Shown piece after piece: positions 19,031 to 27,822 of a stretch of 64,000 nucleotides of DNA. The stretch's first letter is position 1. Every line of letters begins with the position of its first letter. The notes below the pieces were generated by a model. It made no database searches, was not told the DNA's origin, and saw nothing but the letters and a program-made list of their open reading frames with translations. The translations under genes were made by a program, and so were the position numbers. This DNA is from Verrucomicrobiia bacterium (GTDB lineage: Bacteria > Verrucomicrobiota > Verrucomicrobiia > Verrucomicrobiales > DEV007), in the NCBI GenBank assembly GCA_030427505.1, contig JAUICH010000025.1, positions 23,694 to 87,693 on the forward strand, written 5' to 3'.

Positions 19031-21181
19031 TCAATAAATAAACCGGGAAAGCGGGGCGGGGGGCAGGTGGGGGAGGCCGGCGTCGTAGATGACCGCCCAC
19101 AAGTTCAGCCCGGCCACGATCAGGAACAGCGCGGCAAAGGCCGCGAAGGTGTAGCGCCCCATCCGTTCCAGGCTGAGCGCCGTCAGGAGGACCGCCGCCG
19201 GCAGCACCGGCAGGAACAGACGGTGCAGAAAGGGGGCCTTCGCGACCACCAGGACCGCCAGGTAGAACACGGCCCACAGCGCCAGGATGCCGGTGACGGG
19301 CCACTTCTCCTTTGCCTTAAAGAGAAAGACCCAGGAAAGCACCATCGCCTGCGCCAGCATGGCCACGTCGATCAGGAAGGAGTCCAGGCGGGCGTAGTCG
19401 TGAAACTCCTTCGACTTGGCGATGGCCAGCGCCATGTTGTGACTCCAGTCAAAGCCCAGGTACAGCGCGCCGAGAACCACCAGGGGCGGCAGGCCGATCT
19501 TCATGCCTTCCACCAGGTGATAGACGGGCTGGAACTTCCGGTCCCGGATCCAGTCGCAAAGCAGGGCCACGCTCCCGATGTAGGCGATGTAGGTCAGCCC
19601 CGGCGGTCTGGCCAGGGCGCTCAGGATGATCAGGGCGCTCAGGATGAAGCTATTGGAGCTGGTTTTATGCTGAAACCGGGAAATCAAAGCGCCCAGGGTG
19701 AGGACCACCAGGAACAGGCCCACCGCGTCCGTGCTGGGCCGGGCGTAGGCTTTCAGCAGCGAAAGGTGCACCGCCGCCAGGACCAGAGTCACCACCGTGA
19801 CTGCGGAGGAAAGGCGCAACAGGCGCCGGCAGATGAAGTGGAGCGCCGCCAGCGTCCCAAAGCTGGCCAGGGCCGCCACCAGGATGTAGGCCAGCTCCGT
19901 GGGCAGACCCAGCATGATGGGGACGGCCACCAGGAGAGGCGTCAGCGGCAGGTGGGTGTGGGGGTAGGAGTGAAAGAAGTCCTTCAGCGCCTGCTGGTCC
20001 TCCCCGCCGGTGAACCAGGCGGCCAGGGACTGGGCATACAGCCCGTAGCGGTCCGGGTCGTAGTGCAGGTAGAGGTGGCTGTAGGCCTGCTGCCAGGCCA
20101 GAACGCTGGTGACCAGGCCGCAGAGGCCCAGCAGCACCAGGAGCCAGGGCTCGAACCGGGGCCGCCGGAGGGTCCAGAATACGCCCGCGCCCACCGGCAG
20201 CCACAGCCACAGCAGCCAGAACGTGGGCCAGTCGTAGCCCAACTGAAAGAGGGGCTCGAAGTCCTCCTGCGCGCCGCCCGCCGTCACGGACAGGGAAAAG
20301 CGCGAACGCTCCTGGGGATGGATGCACTGCAGGACGGGCGGGGGCGTTGCCAGCCAGGTCAGCCGGATGAGCATGGGGTCTCCCGCCGCGTTTTGGCCTT
20401 CGAAGTGCCGCTGATACTCGTCGCCGTCCCGGGCCACGGATTTCTTCACCAGCACGCCCGTCGCTTCGTTGATGACTTCTACCCGGACGTGGTTTTTCAC
20501 GTCCGTCAAAAGCCGGGGAATCCAGACGTAGTCCAGGTCCGCCTCCGGCGCGGCGAAGCGGATCTCCAGCGGGTGCTCCGCGTCCAGCGCCACGGCCCGG
20601 TCGGCGGGCACGGGCTCCAGGGTGGAGAAGAACGCCAGCTCCTCCACGGGCTCCGGGGTCTTGGGCACTTTCTTACCCAGGTAGAAACGGGGCACGAAGT
20701 CCAGCGCCTGTCCGTTCTGGCTGACGGAGACCGGCACGCGGGGCGGTTCCGTGGCCGCGTGCACGGCGGGGGGCTCTTCCCGCAGCCATTGCAGCGTCAG
20801 CCGCATGCGGTCTCCCGCCGCGTTCCCGCTCGGAAACCGCGTGATGGGGAAGCGCTCCTCGCCCCGGCACGTCACCTGGGAGGTGACGGTTTCCCCGGTG
20901 GTCAGGTTCTCCAGCGTCACCCGCACCTCCTGGATGGAGATGGGCAGGAGGTTTGCCCAGTAGATGCGGTTAATGCCCTTGCCCGGGGAGTCAAATTCCA
21001 CACTGACCGGTTCGCCTTCCTCGAAGGCCTCCAGCTTCCGCTCCGGGACCGGCTCCAGTTGGCGGTAAATGGGTTCCGGCCGGAGGTCGAGATAGAGCAG
21101 CACGGACACCACGGCCATGGCGACTGCGTAAACGGCAAAGGCCTTAAGGTAGCCTTTCTTTACCTCCCCCCAAAGAGACAT
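19031..21181 (-). CDS. Large polytopic membrane protein, GT39/EpsG-like in its C-terminal half
   Basis: 716 aa from ATG 21181. One N-terminal TM (AFAVYAVAMAVVSVLLYLDL) is followed by about 300 residues with two similar extracytoplasmic beta-type segments ('GINRIYWANLLPISIQEVRVTLENLTTGE' and 'DLDYVWIPRLLTDVKNHVRVEVINEATGV'). About ten TM helices follow. The 'LHYDPDRYGLYAQSLAAWFTGGEDQQALKDFFHSYPHTHLPLTP' loop after the second TM resembles the first loop of dolichyl/undecaprenyl-phosphate-dependent glycosyltransferases. The duplicated sensor-like region is unusual. Substrate unknown; a glycosyltransferase assignment is tentative. Confidence 0.65.
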   Translation of the reverse strand: MSLWGEVKKGYLKAFAVYAVAMAVVSVLLYLDLRPEPIYRQLEPVPERKLEAFEEGEPVSVEFDSPGKGINRIYWANLLPISIQEVRVTLENLTTGETVTSQVTCRGEERFPITRFPSGNAAGDRMRLTLQWLREEPPAVHAATEPPRVPVSVSQNGQALDFVPRFYLGKKVPKTPEPVEELAFFSTLEPVPADRAVALDAEHPLEIRFAAPEADLDYVWIPRLLTDVKNHVRVEVINEATGVLVKKSVARDGDEYQRHFEGQNAAGDPMLIRLTWLATPPPVLQCIHPQERSRFSLSVTAGGAQEDFEPLFQLGYDWPTFWLLWLWLPVGAGVFWTLRRPRFEPWLLVLLGLCGLVTSVLAWQQAYSHLYLHYDPDRYGLYAQSLAAWFTGGEDQQALKDFFHSYPHTHLPLTPLLVAVPIMLGLPTELAYILVAALASFGTLAALHFICRRLLRLSSAVTVVTLVLAAVHLSLLKAYARPSTDAVGLFLVVLTLGALISRFQHKTSSNSFILSALIILSALARPPGLTYIAYIGSVALLCDWIRDRKFQPVYHLVEGMKIGLPPLVVLGALYLGFDWSHNMALAIAKSKEFHDYARLDSFLIDVAMLAQAMVLSWVFLFKAKEKWPVTGILALWAVFYLAVLVVAKAPFLHRLFLPVLPAAVLLTALSLERMGRYTFAAFAALFLIVAGLNLWAVIYDAGLPHLPPAPLSRFIY

Positions 21182-21340
21182 TGGCCGAAGTAAGACAAAA
21201 AATGCGCCAAACGCAAGGGCGGGTCAGACAGCAGGAGGGTTTCCACCCGAAAGGGGAGGTCAAAATACTTCCCTTTCGGCCCCATCGCCCTCACCCTGGT
21301 GGTTGGAGCCTGGCTGCCTGGTGGCGCCTGTCCCACGACT

Positions 21341-22237
21341 ATGAGAATCCCCCGCATTTTACCCATGGCGCCGGTCTGGCGGACCGCCGCCGCGCTGCCC
21401 TTTCTCCTCCTGCTGGCCCCGCCGCTCTGGGCGGGCCCCCTGCCAGACATCAGCACCGTGGAGCCGGACCTCGTCTCGCCGCCCATGGTGGAAGGCCCGC
21501 CCGCGCCCGGCAAACGGGTCCGCGTGACGCCGCCCGAGTACGCCGGGACGGAAGTGCACCACTCCCTCTACCTGCCCGTGGATTGGGAGGCGGGAAAGAC
21601 CTACCCAGTCATCGCGGAATACGCCGGGAACGGACCCTACGCGAACGGCTTTGGCGATACCTGCACCGGCAAAGTGGAAGACTGCAACCTGGGCTACGGA
21701 CTCAGCGGCGGAGCGGGCTACCTTTGGATCTGCCTGCCCTACATCAGCGAAGACCACCAGCATAACCAACTGACGTGGTGGGGCGACGTGGAGGCCACCG
21801 CCGCCTACGCCAAGACCGCCATTCCCCGCCTGTGCCGCGACTACGGCGGAGATCCGGACAAAGTCATCCTCGCCGGGTTCTCCCGCGGCTCCATCGCCTG
21901 CAACTACATTGGCCTGCACGATGACGAGATCTCCGCGCTCTGGCGGGGCTTCCTTTGCCACAGCCACTACGACGGGGTGAAGACCTGGGACTACCCGGAA
22001 AGCGGCCGCGCCTCCGCCTTGAAACGCCTGCGCCGCCTGGGCGACCGGCCCCAATTCATCAGCGACGCCGGGCTGGCCAGCACCCGCGCCTACCTGGACG
22101 AGGCGCGCCCCGGCGGTCCCTTCACCTTCCAGGAAATCCCGTTCCGCAATCACACCGATACCTGGGTCCTGCGCGACCTCCCGGAACGGCGGATCGCCCG
22201 CGAGTGGTTGCGGAAAGTGCTCCGCGAAGCGCCCTGA
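21341..22237 (+). CDS. Secreted alpha/beta hydrolase (esterase-like)
   Basis: 298 aa from ATG 21341, preferred over an upstream GTG at 21299 because it begins a standard signal peptide (MRIPRILPMAPVWRTAAALPFLLLLAPPLWA). The nucleophile elbow is GFSRGS (VILAGFSRGSIACNYIGL). 'TYPVIAEYAGNGPYANGFG' fits the oxyanion region, and 'FRNHTDTWVLRD' supplies a candidate catalytic His. It resembles PHB-depolymerase/feruloyl-esterase-type periplasmic hydrolases, but the substrate is not identifiable. Divergent from the membrane protein at 19031-21181. Confidence 0.82.
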   Translation: MRIPRILPMAPVWRTAAALPFLLLLAPPLWAGPLPDISTVEPDLVSPPMVEGPPAPGKRVRVTPPEYAGTEVHHSLYLPVDWEAGKTYPVIAEYAGNGPYANGFGDTCTGKVEDCNLGYGLSGGAGYLWICLPYISEDHQHNQLTWWGDVEATAAYAKTAIPRLCRDYGGDPDKVILAGFSRGSIACNYIGLHDDEISALWRGFLCHSHYDGVKTWDYPESGRASALKRLRRLGDRPQFISDAGLASTRAYLDEARPGGPFTFQEIPFRNHTDTWVLRDLPERRIAREWLRKVLREAP

Positions 22238-22823
22238 GAGATCCCGTCAACGAACGACGCCACGCCACGCCACGCCCTCCCAACCACCCTCCCTGGGTCT
22301 GGAAGCACCACCAGCGTTTCCTCCAGGTTTTTGCCAGAGCCAAGTCCCCCCAAACCGGGTCCCAGGACCGTCCGTGGAAATACGGGCAGCGGGCGCTTCG
22401 ACACTCCCGCCAGCCGCTGCCAGCTCCGCCTCCGATTCGCATCCTGGATCTTGCATCCCGTATCCTGCATCAAGGCCGCAGGGCCGCCCATCCCGCATCA
22501 GCGCCGCGGGTCCCCGAATCCCGAACGCCAACGGCGTGACCGTCGATAGCCCGGGGTGAAACCCCGGGGATCCGCCCCCAAAATGTTTCCGCCCTGAAAG
22601 GGCGGGCGTGACGTTCCTCCACATCCCACAACCGCCCGTCCGGCCTCGGACTCCGCCCGTCCGGCACCGGACTCCGAATTCTCAATTATTTAAGGAATTT
22701 ATACTTTTAAGAATCATAAAATACCCTAGAATGACTCAGGCGTGCCACCCTTACGCCCGCGTCCGCGCCCGGGCGCACACCCACACGTCTTACGCACACC
22801 TCATCCGTCCTATTTCACCACCC
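22238..22823. other. 586-bp gene-free region with short tandem repeats, REP-like hairpins and an AT-rich promoter-like stretch
   Basis: CACGC-type tandem units lie near 22257-22275. Twin hairpins sharing a TGAAA loop lie at 22550-22604. An AT-rich island at about 22680-22735 sits about 100 nt before the epimerase ATG and is the best place for its promoter. No gene is convincing here, since the open frames have no protein-like composition. Confidence 0.6.
22550..22604. repeat. Twin REP-like hairpins with TGAAA loops
   Basis: CCCGGGG (22550-22556) TGAAA CCCCGGG (22562-22568), then 21 nt later CGCCC (22590-22594) TGAAA GGGCG (22600-22604). The shared loop and short spacing suggest one composite repetitive element. 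Confidence 0.6.
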
Positions 22824-23852
22824 ATGTTCTCCAACCAAAAAGTCCTCGTCACCGGCGCAGGTGGCTTCATTGGCGGTCACCTCGTCCGCTACCTGAAAAA
22901 CGCCGGAGCCGCCTCCATCCGCGCCGCGGACTGCAAGCCCCTGAGCCACTGGCACCAGGTCCACCCAGAGGTCGTGAACCTCGTCGTCGATCTCCGGGAA
23001 AAGAGCGCCTGCTTCCACGCCTGCCGGGAGGTCGACGTGGTCTTCAACCTCGCCGCCGACATGGGCGGCATGGGCTTTATCGAAAACAACAAAGCCGCCT
23101 GCATGCTGAACGTGCTCATCAACACGCACCTCCTCCAGGCCGCTGACTTCTGGGGCGCGTCCCGCTTCTTCTACGCCTCCTCCGCCTGCGTCTATCCCGA
23201 CTACCTCCAGAAAAACGGCGACTGCGAGGGCCTGAAAGAAGACGACGCCTACCCCGCCATGCCGGAGGACGGCTACGGCTGGGAGAAACTCTTCAGCGAG
23301 CGCATGTGCCGCCACTACCAGGAAGACTTCGGCATCGAAACCCGCGTCGCCCGTTACCACAACGTTTACGGCCCCCACGGCGCCTGGACCGGAGGGCGCG
23401 AGAAAGCCCCCGCCGCCATCTGCCGGAAAGTCGCCGAGGCCAAGATTCGCGGCACCCACGCCATCGACATCTGGGGCGACGGCGAGCAGGTCCGCTCCTT
23501 CACCTACATCGACGACTGCCTGAAAGGCAGCGTGCTCCTGACCCAGAGCGAGCACTCCGCCCCCCTGAACATCGGCAGCGCCTACCGCGTCACCATCAAC
23601 GAGCTGGTGGACATCGTCGAAGGCATCGCCGGCCTCAAGCTCCAGCGGAACTACCAGCCCCACGCCCCCAAAGGCGTCCGCTCCCGCAACAGCGACAACA
23701 CCCAGATCAAAGACCTCTTCAACTGGGAACCCGGCACCGCCCTGGAAGACGGCCTCGCCGCCACCTACGCCTGGATCTACGACCAAGTCCTCGCCGAAGA
23801 CTCCGGCAAAGCCCGCGTCTCCACCGTGGACAGCGTCGCGCTGGCGGGGTGA
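22824..23852 (+). CDS. GDP-mannose 3,5-epimerase-like NAD-dependent epimerase
   Basis: 342 aa from ATG 22824. Rossmann motif VTGAGGFIGGHL at about residues 9-20. Sequence blocks are unusually close to GDP-mannose 3,5-epimerase: ADMGGMGFIENN, FFYASSACVYP (with the active-site Cys), DGYGWEKLFSE (catalytic YxxxK), and RYHNVYGPHGAWTGGREKAPAAICRK. Expected reaction: GDP-D-mannose to GDP-L-galactose/L-gulose, which in bacteria would feed polysaccharide or natural-product sugars. No ascorbate pathway genes are nearby. A longer upstream frame is rejected because the NAD-binding motif starts here. It converges with hsdM. Confidence 0.88.
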   Translation: MFSNQKVLVTGAGGFIGGHLVRYLKNAGAASIRAADCKPLSHWHQVHPEVVNLVVDLREKSACFHACREVDVVFNLAADMGGMGFIENNKAACMLNVLINTHLLQAADFWGASRFFYASSACVYPDYLQKNGDCEGLKEDDAYPAMPEDGYGWEKLFSERMCRHYQEDFGIETRVARYHNVYGPHGAWTGGREKAPAAICRKVAEAKIRGTHAIDIWGDGEQVRSFTYIDDCLKGSVLLTQSEHSAPLNIGSAYRVTINELVDIVEGIAGLKLQRNYQPHAPKGVRSRNSDNTQIKDLFNWEPGTALEDGLAATYAWIYDQVLAEDSGKARVSTVDSVALAG

Positions 23853-23896
23853 GGAGAGCGTCTCGTTCGCAATGAGAAGGTCAGCCGCAGCTGGGC

Positions 23897-25363
23897 TCAG
23901 TCTTCGGGCTGGGCGAGGGCGGCTTCCACTCCGCGGAATTCTTCGAGGGCGGCTTCCAGGCTCTCGATGATCTCCGCCGCCAACTCCGCTGGCGGGGGGA
24001 GGTTTTCGGAGTCTTCCAGGGATTCGTCCTTCAGCCAGAAAATGTCCAGGTTGGCCTTGTCGCGGGCGGCGATCTCTTCGTAGGTGAATTTCTTGAAGCG
24101 GTCCGTTTCCTTCCGTTTGGCGAACTTGCCGGGCTGGTAGCACGCCTTGAAGTCCTCCAGGTCCGCGTCCTTCAGGGTGTTGGTCTTGAGCGTAAAATGC
24201 TGATTCGTCCGCAGGTCGTAGATCCAGAGATCCTTCGTCCAGGGCTTCTCGCTGGCCTCGCGCTTTTCGAAGAAGAGGACGTTCGCCTTCACCCCCTGGG
24301 CGTAGAAGATGCCGGTGGGCAGGCGGAGCAGGGTGTGGACGTTGCAGCGCTTCAGCAGTTCCCGCCGGATCGTCTCGCCCGCGCCGCCTTCAAAGAGGAC
24401 GTTGTCCGGTAGCACCACCGCCGCCGTGCCACCGATCTTCAGTTCGCTGACAATGTGCTGGAGAAAGTTGAGCTGCTTGTTGCTCGTGGTCGCCCAGAAT
24501 TCCTCGCGCTCGTATTCCTGCTTCTCCGTGGTGATTTTCCCATCCTCGCCCACGATGGTGTAGCCGCCCTTCTTGCCAAAGGGCGGATTGGCGAGAATCA
24601 TGTCGAACTTCTTCCCACTGGACTGCGCCAGGGCATCCGCGCGGTCCACTGGCGGGTCGTCGTTCGCCGAGCCGATGCCGTGCAGGTAGAGGTTCATCGC
24701 ACAAAGGCTGACCACGCCGGGCACGATGTCGGTGCCCCGCAGGGCTCTTGTCTTGAGGTGTTTCCGGGCGGCTCGGTCCAGCTCGTAGTGGTGAGAAATG
24801 TATTCATAGGCGGCCAGGAGGAAGCCGCCCGTGCCGCAGGCGGGGTCGCCGATCAATTGACCCGGCGCCGGCTCCATCACTTCCACCATGGCGCGAATGA
24901 GCGGCCGGGGCGTGAAGTACTGCCCGGCGCCTTTCTCCGAAGAACTGGCCGTCTTTTCCAGGAGCCCCTCGTAGATGGCCCCCTTGATATCCACGTCCAT
25001 CCCCGACCAGTTCTCCTCGTCGATCAGTTTGACCAGCCGCTGGAGATCGGAGGGATTGGAAATCTTGTTCTGAGCCCGCCGATAGATGATGCCGACCAAG
25101 CCGGGCCCCTTGCCGAGATTCTCGAGGGTGTGACGGTAATGATTTTCGAGATCGTCTCCGCTCTTGCTGCTCAGCTCAGGCCACTGGTATTCGGGGGGAA
25201 TCGGGTTGTCGAAGCCTAGCTCGGTCATCTCGTCGGCGAGCTTCAGGAACAGTAAGTAGGTGATTTGTTCAACGTAGTCGCTGTAACCGACGCCCGCGTT
25301 CTTTAGAACGTGGGCGTAGTTCCAGGCTTTGGAGAGAATAGAACTTGGCGAGTCGCCAGACAT
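23897..25363 (-). CDS. hsdM: Type I restriction-modification methyltransferase subunit HsdM
   Basis: 488 aa from ATG 25363. N-terminal HsdM helical domain (SILSKAWNYAHVLKNAGVGYSDYVEQITYLLFLKLADEM), then the N6-adenine methyltransferase: SAM-binding GDPACGTGGF at 172-181 and catalytic NPPF at 259-262. Methylates the adenine of the HsdS-specified sequence in an M2S complex. It is the last gene of the operon and starts 3 nt after the reverse transcriptase stop, so it is separated from hsdS by the retron. Its base composition is GC-rich like the host, unlike the retron genes just upstream. Confidence 0.96.
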   Translation of the reverse strand: MSGDSPSSILSKAWNYAHVLKNAGVGYSDYVEQITYLLFLKLADEMTELGFDNPIPPEYQWPELSSKSGDDLENHYRHTLENLGKGPGLVGIIYRRAQNKISNPSDLQRLVKLIDEENWSGMDVDIKGAIYEGLLEKTASSSEKGAGQYFTPRPLIRAMVEVMEPAPGQLIGDPACGTGGFLLAAYEYISHHYELDRAARKHLKTRALRGTDIVPGVVSLCAMNLYLHGIGSANDDPPVDRADALAQSSGKKFDMILANPPFGKKGGYTIVGEDGKITTEKQEYEREEFWATTSNKQLNFLQHIVSELKIGGTAAVVLPDNVLFEGGAGETIRRELLKRCNVHTLLRLPTGIFYAQGVKANVLFFEKREASEKPWTKDLWIYDLRTNQHFTLKTNTLKDADLEDFKACYQPGKFAKRKETDRFKKFTYEEIAARDKANLDIFWLKDESLEDSENLPPPAELAAEIIESLEAALEEFRGVEAALAQPED

Positions 25364-25366
25364 AGT

Positions 25367-26488
25367 TTAGCTGAAAAGTGGAAATTGAGATAGATTACCC
25401 CACTCGATAGAATCGAAGCGGGTGCGGCATTCAGCGCCATACGACGGTGTAACATGCTCAGCGTAAGTGATAAGGCCGTGTAGATAGGCTCTGAAGCCGA
25501 AAAGTGAACGAAATTTTCGGTGCTTACAATGCTCAAGCACGCCAATTTTTTGAGAATAAAATAGATGAAGCTCAAGGCTACTACGAAACTGACGAGATAG
25601 TCGGGGTTCGGGCCGGTCCACGAGTAATCCAGTCACAATTTTTCGAGCTCCTGGGGGACATACTTGCGTCTTCTGACGGTTTCGCCTGAAACCCATAGAG
25701 CCCAACAGCTTCGATGCTTCATGAATGAGCGTGCCAGCTCGCTCTTTCGTAAACTCATTCGTGGAAAAAACAATGTCATCGGCGTAACGGGAATAAACAC
25801 ACGAATACTGTTTCGACAATTCGAATAGCGAGGCATCGAGTCCGGTGCAAACTAGATTGGCCAGCATAGGACTGGTGGGTGCGCCTTGTGGCAGATGTCC
25901 AACTCGATTACCTTTCTGTCTCCACCTCGGATTCAAGTATTTTAGCGAATCTTTAGACAGTCGCGTGCAGAGTTTAGTCAATTGAAACGAAAGCAGCGGC
26001 GGAAATGCACATGATTCGAAGACTTTGTAAACTTGCCGTTCTGATATAGCCTCAAAAAAATCGGTTATATCCATCTTTACAAGCCACCTTGCGCCTGCGT
26101 GAATCCTAGCGTTCCTCAACGGGTCACAACCTTTCGCATACGCTGTTGATGAAGCATGCGTATTTTGAGTGCTTAGAATATTCTTATGAATCCACCTTTG
26201 CAGTTTCAATAACGGAGGAGAGGGGATTGAAATCTGTCGGTAGGTTTTCCCAAAGCCCTTCTTCGTAAGATTGAATGTCACATAAGGATCATGGCTTCTT
26301 TTTATGACACTTTCAATGAAACCATGCGGTGTATCAGACAGCAACGTGAGATGCCTCAAAGTAAAGACGACCGGGACACGTTGTGCGCGCATGCGTTCGC
26401 CCGCCACAACCAACTGTTCAACGAAATCCTCCGAGCACCCTTTAGCTATTGCTCGATCGCGAAATGAATGTGGTGTCCAATTACTCAT
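25367..26488 (-). CDS. Retron reverse transcriptase
   Basis: 373 aa from ATG 26488, the compact length of retron RTs. Motifs in order: RT1/2 'KTYRQISIPSPPLLKLQRWI' (81-100), retron-specific N126-A-R-I-H130 (NAxxH), RT3 'WLVKMDITDFF' with catalytic Asp, QGAPTSPMLANLV (201-213), catalytic Y235-A-D-D238, and V285-T-G287 (VTG), the msr-recognition motif. No maturase or endonuclease domain, which argues against a group II intron. The retron a2 repeat overlaps its first codons. Copies the msd RNA into msDNA. It is AT-richer than the flanks and lies within the type I RM operon, 3 nt before hsdM. Confidence 0.95.
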   Translation of the reverse strand: MSNWTPHSFRDRAIAKGCSEDFVEQLVVAGERMRAQRVPVVFTLRHLTLLSDTPHGFIESVIKRSHDPYVTFNLTKKGFGKTYRQISIPSPPLLKLQRWIHKNILSTQNTHASSTAYAKGCDPLRNARIHAGARWLVKMDITDFFEAISERQVYKVFESCAFPPLLSFQLTKLCTRLSKDSLKYLNPRWRQKGNRVGHLPQGAPTSPMLANLVCTGLDASLFELSKQYSCVYSRYADDIVFSTNEFTKERAGTLIHEASKLLGSMGFRRNRQKTQVCPPGARKIVTGLLVDRPEPRLSRQFRSSLELHLFYSQKIGVLEHCKHRKFRSLFGFRAYLHGLITYAEHVTPSYGAECRTRFDSIEWGNLSQFPLFS

Positions 26489-26673
26489 CTACTTATGCCT
26501 CGCAGCGCGAGGCCCATGCCTCCGCACGAGGTAGACAGCTTGTGCCGCCCCTCACGGGAGGAGGCATGGGCGTTGGGACTATGCCCGGGCTATTCCTAGC
26601 GGAGTACGAAATACGCGCTCCATATGCCCCCAGCCAAGGCTGGTTCATTGCTAGACTTTCATTGGACACCACA
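26469..26673 (-). ncRNA. Retron msr-msd non-coding RNA with a1/a2 inverted repeats
   Basis: On the minus strand a1 TGTGGTGTCCAAT (26673-26661) and a2 ATTGGACACCACA (26481-26469) form a perfect 13-bp inverted repeat. a1 lies over the stop of the PRTase gene and a2 over RT codons 3-7. Shortly after a1 comes CTAGCA, matching the UAGC context of the 2'-branching guanosine. The msr side has stem-loops CCAGC-CTTG-GCTGG and GGAG..CTCC. The msd side has a perfect 12-bp stem, GCCCATGCCTCC (26571-26560) / GGAGGCATGGGC (26523-26512), and a small hairpin CCTCGC-GCT-GCGAGG. The structure was read by eye, and the msr/msd boundary near 26580 is an estimate. Confidence 0.88.
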
Positions 26674-27822
26674 AAATTCTCCAGAAAAATATTTAGGCAC
26701 ATAAAAAATGGCGTTCGGATCTGATTCGACCGCAGGCGCATTACTCGAGAGGTATTTCCCTCGAGCGCGGGCTAGAAGATCGTACCCAAATGGTGTGACC
26801 TCATTTCTACTATCGAGGAGCCCAAGATTTTGGCACGACTCAAGTCGATCTGAGATGGTATGGGCTGATAATGTCATTACTGATATGAGCTTTCTTGATG
26901 ACAAGCCTTTTGCAAGGAGACCAAGTATTCCAAGGATCTCGGACTGGAAGGTGTTCCTTTCGTCCGAGAGAACTTCAAGTGTTTGAAGAGCCAAGGTCGG
27001 CTGGCCTGAATTCCATAGTAGCTCAGAGGTGCGGTATCTATCAGTATATCCGTCGAAGCATGGATATAGAGGAGTTGGAATACTTCTGTTGGGAAACAGC
27101 GGTAGGAACCCCGGTCCAGAGCGGCAAAACACAGCTGGAGCGTTGTCGGGGCAGCCGTGCTGAAAGACAATGGGACCCTGAATCCCTCCGAAGTTTGCGG
27201 TGAAGGGCCGATGATAGGTACGAATTGCATTCCGCTCAAGAAACTCAATCAGTGATGGCGGCCAAAAGTTCCGATCATGTTCAAGTATTACATCAAATAC
27301 GATTCGATCTTCTTCGAGACCGAAAATCTCTAAGGCAGCTGCTCTCCCTTTTCGGTGAATTGCGTAGCCTGTAAGCCACAGTTTGCAATAACCGAAAGAA
27401 ATCCAACTCTTTAGCCTCTTTGGATTCCATGCATGCCAGAAATCCAATATTCTAGATCCTGAAGCCACAAAGTCATCCACCAAGATCACGTTACTTACTT
27501 TCTCTACAGCCATCTGATCGTCGGTAGGCTTGATAAGAAGGCGATCTGGAAAAACTCGAGTGAGCCCAGTGAGGGTATGACCCAAGCGATCTTCGCTTCC
27601 GGGTTTACTGGAAGAGTCAATGATTTTTTTGTCGATTGTAAAGACTGCAATCTTGCCCTTAAGGTCCTCAACTATACTGCCGACAGTTCGTATTATGGAT
27701 GCTTCAAATTGAGAGAAAGAAACCAGCTTGAGAGAATCCAAAGCAAAACGGGCCGCATGGACATCCGTTTGATCAAACTGCCGAAGCCACTCTACACTGA
27801 GTGGATGTTCAGAGAGTCTCAT
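26659..27822 (-). CDS. Retron effector candidate: PRTase-like domain plus winged helix
   Basis: 387 aa from ATG 27822. It holds a type I phosphoribosyltransferase signature, NVILVDDFVASGSR (V112-S123, acidic pair D116-D117), preceded by a PRPP-fold-like beta/alpha region. The C-terminus (about 296-357, 'ILGLLAKGLSSRKLISVMTLSAHTISDRLESCQNLGLLDSRNE') reads as a winged-helix DNA-binding domain. PRTase-like plus HTH/winged-helix proteins are a described accessory type of retrons (type III in the scheme I recall). Expected role: a toxic effector kept in check by the RT-msDNA complex. It overlaps hsdS by 14 nt, and its 3' end contains the a1 repeat. AT-richer than the flanks. Confidence 0.85.
   Translation of the reverse strand: MRLSEHPLSVEWLRQFDQTDVHAARFALDSLKLVSFSQFEASIIRTVGSIVEDLKGKIAVFTIDKKIIDSSSKPGSEDRLGHTLTGLTRVFPDRLLIKPTDDQMAVEKVSNVILVDDFVASGSRILDFWHAWNPKRLKSWISFGYCKLWLTGYAIHRKGRAAALEIFGLEEDRIVFDVILEHDRNFWPPSLIEFLERNAIRTYHRPFTANFGGIQGPIVFQHGCPDNAPAVFCRSGPGFLPLFPNRSIPTPLYPCFDGYTDRYRTSELLWNSGQPTLALQTLEVLSDERNTFQSEILGILGLLAKGLSSRKLISVMTLSAHTISDRLESCQNLGLLDSRNEVTPFGYDLLARARGKYLSSNAPAVESDPNAIFYVPKYFSGEFCGVQ

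Noticed and set aside
19067..21193. 708-aa plus-strand open frame
   Set aside because: Antisense shadow of the membrane protein at 19031-21181 on the minus strand; composition is not protein-like (high Q/H/R/G).
25367..26488. Group II intron or diversity-generating retroelement RT
   Set aside because: The protein is only 373 aa with no maturase or endonuclease domain, has NAxxH and VTG retron motifs and an adjacent a1/a2 inverted repeat, and no template/variable repeat pair is present.
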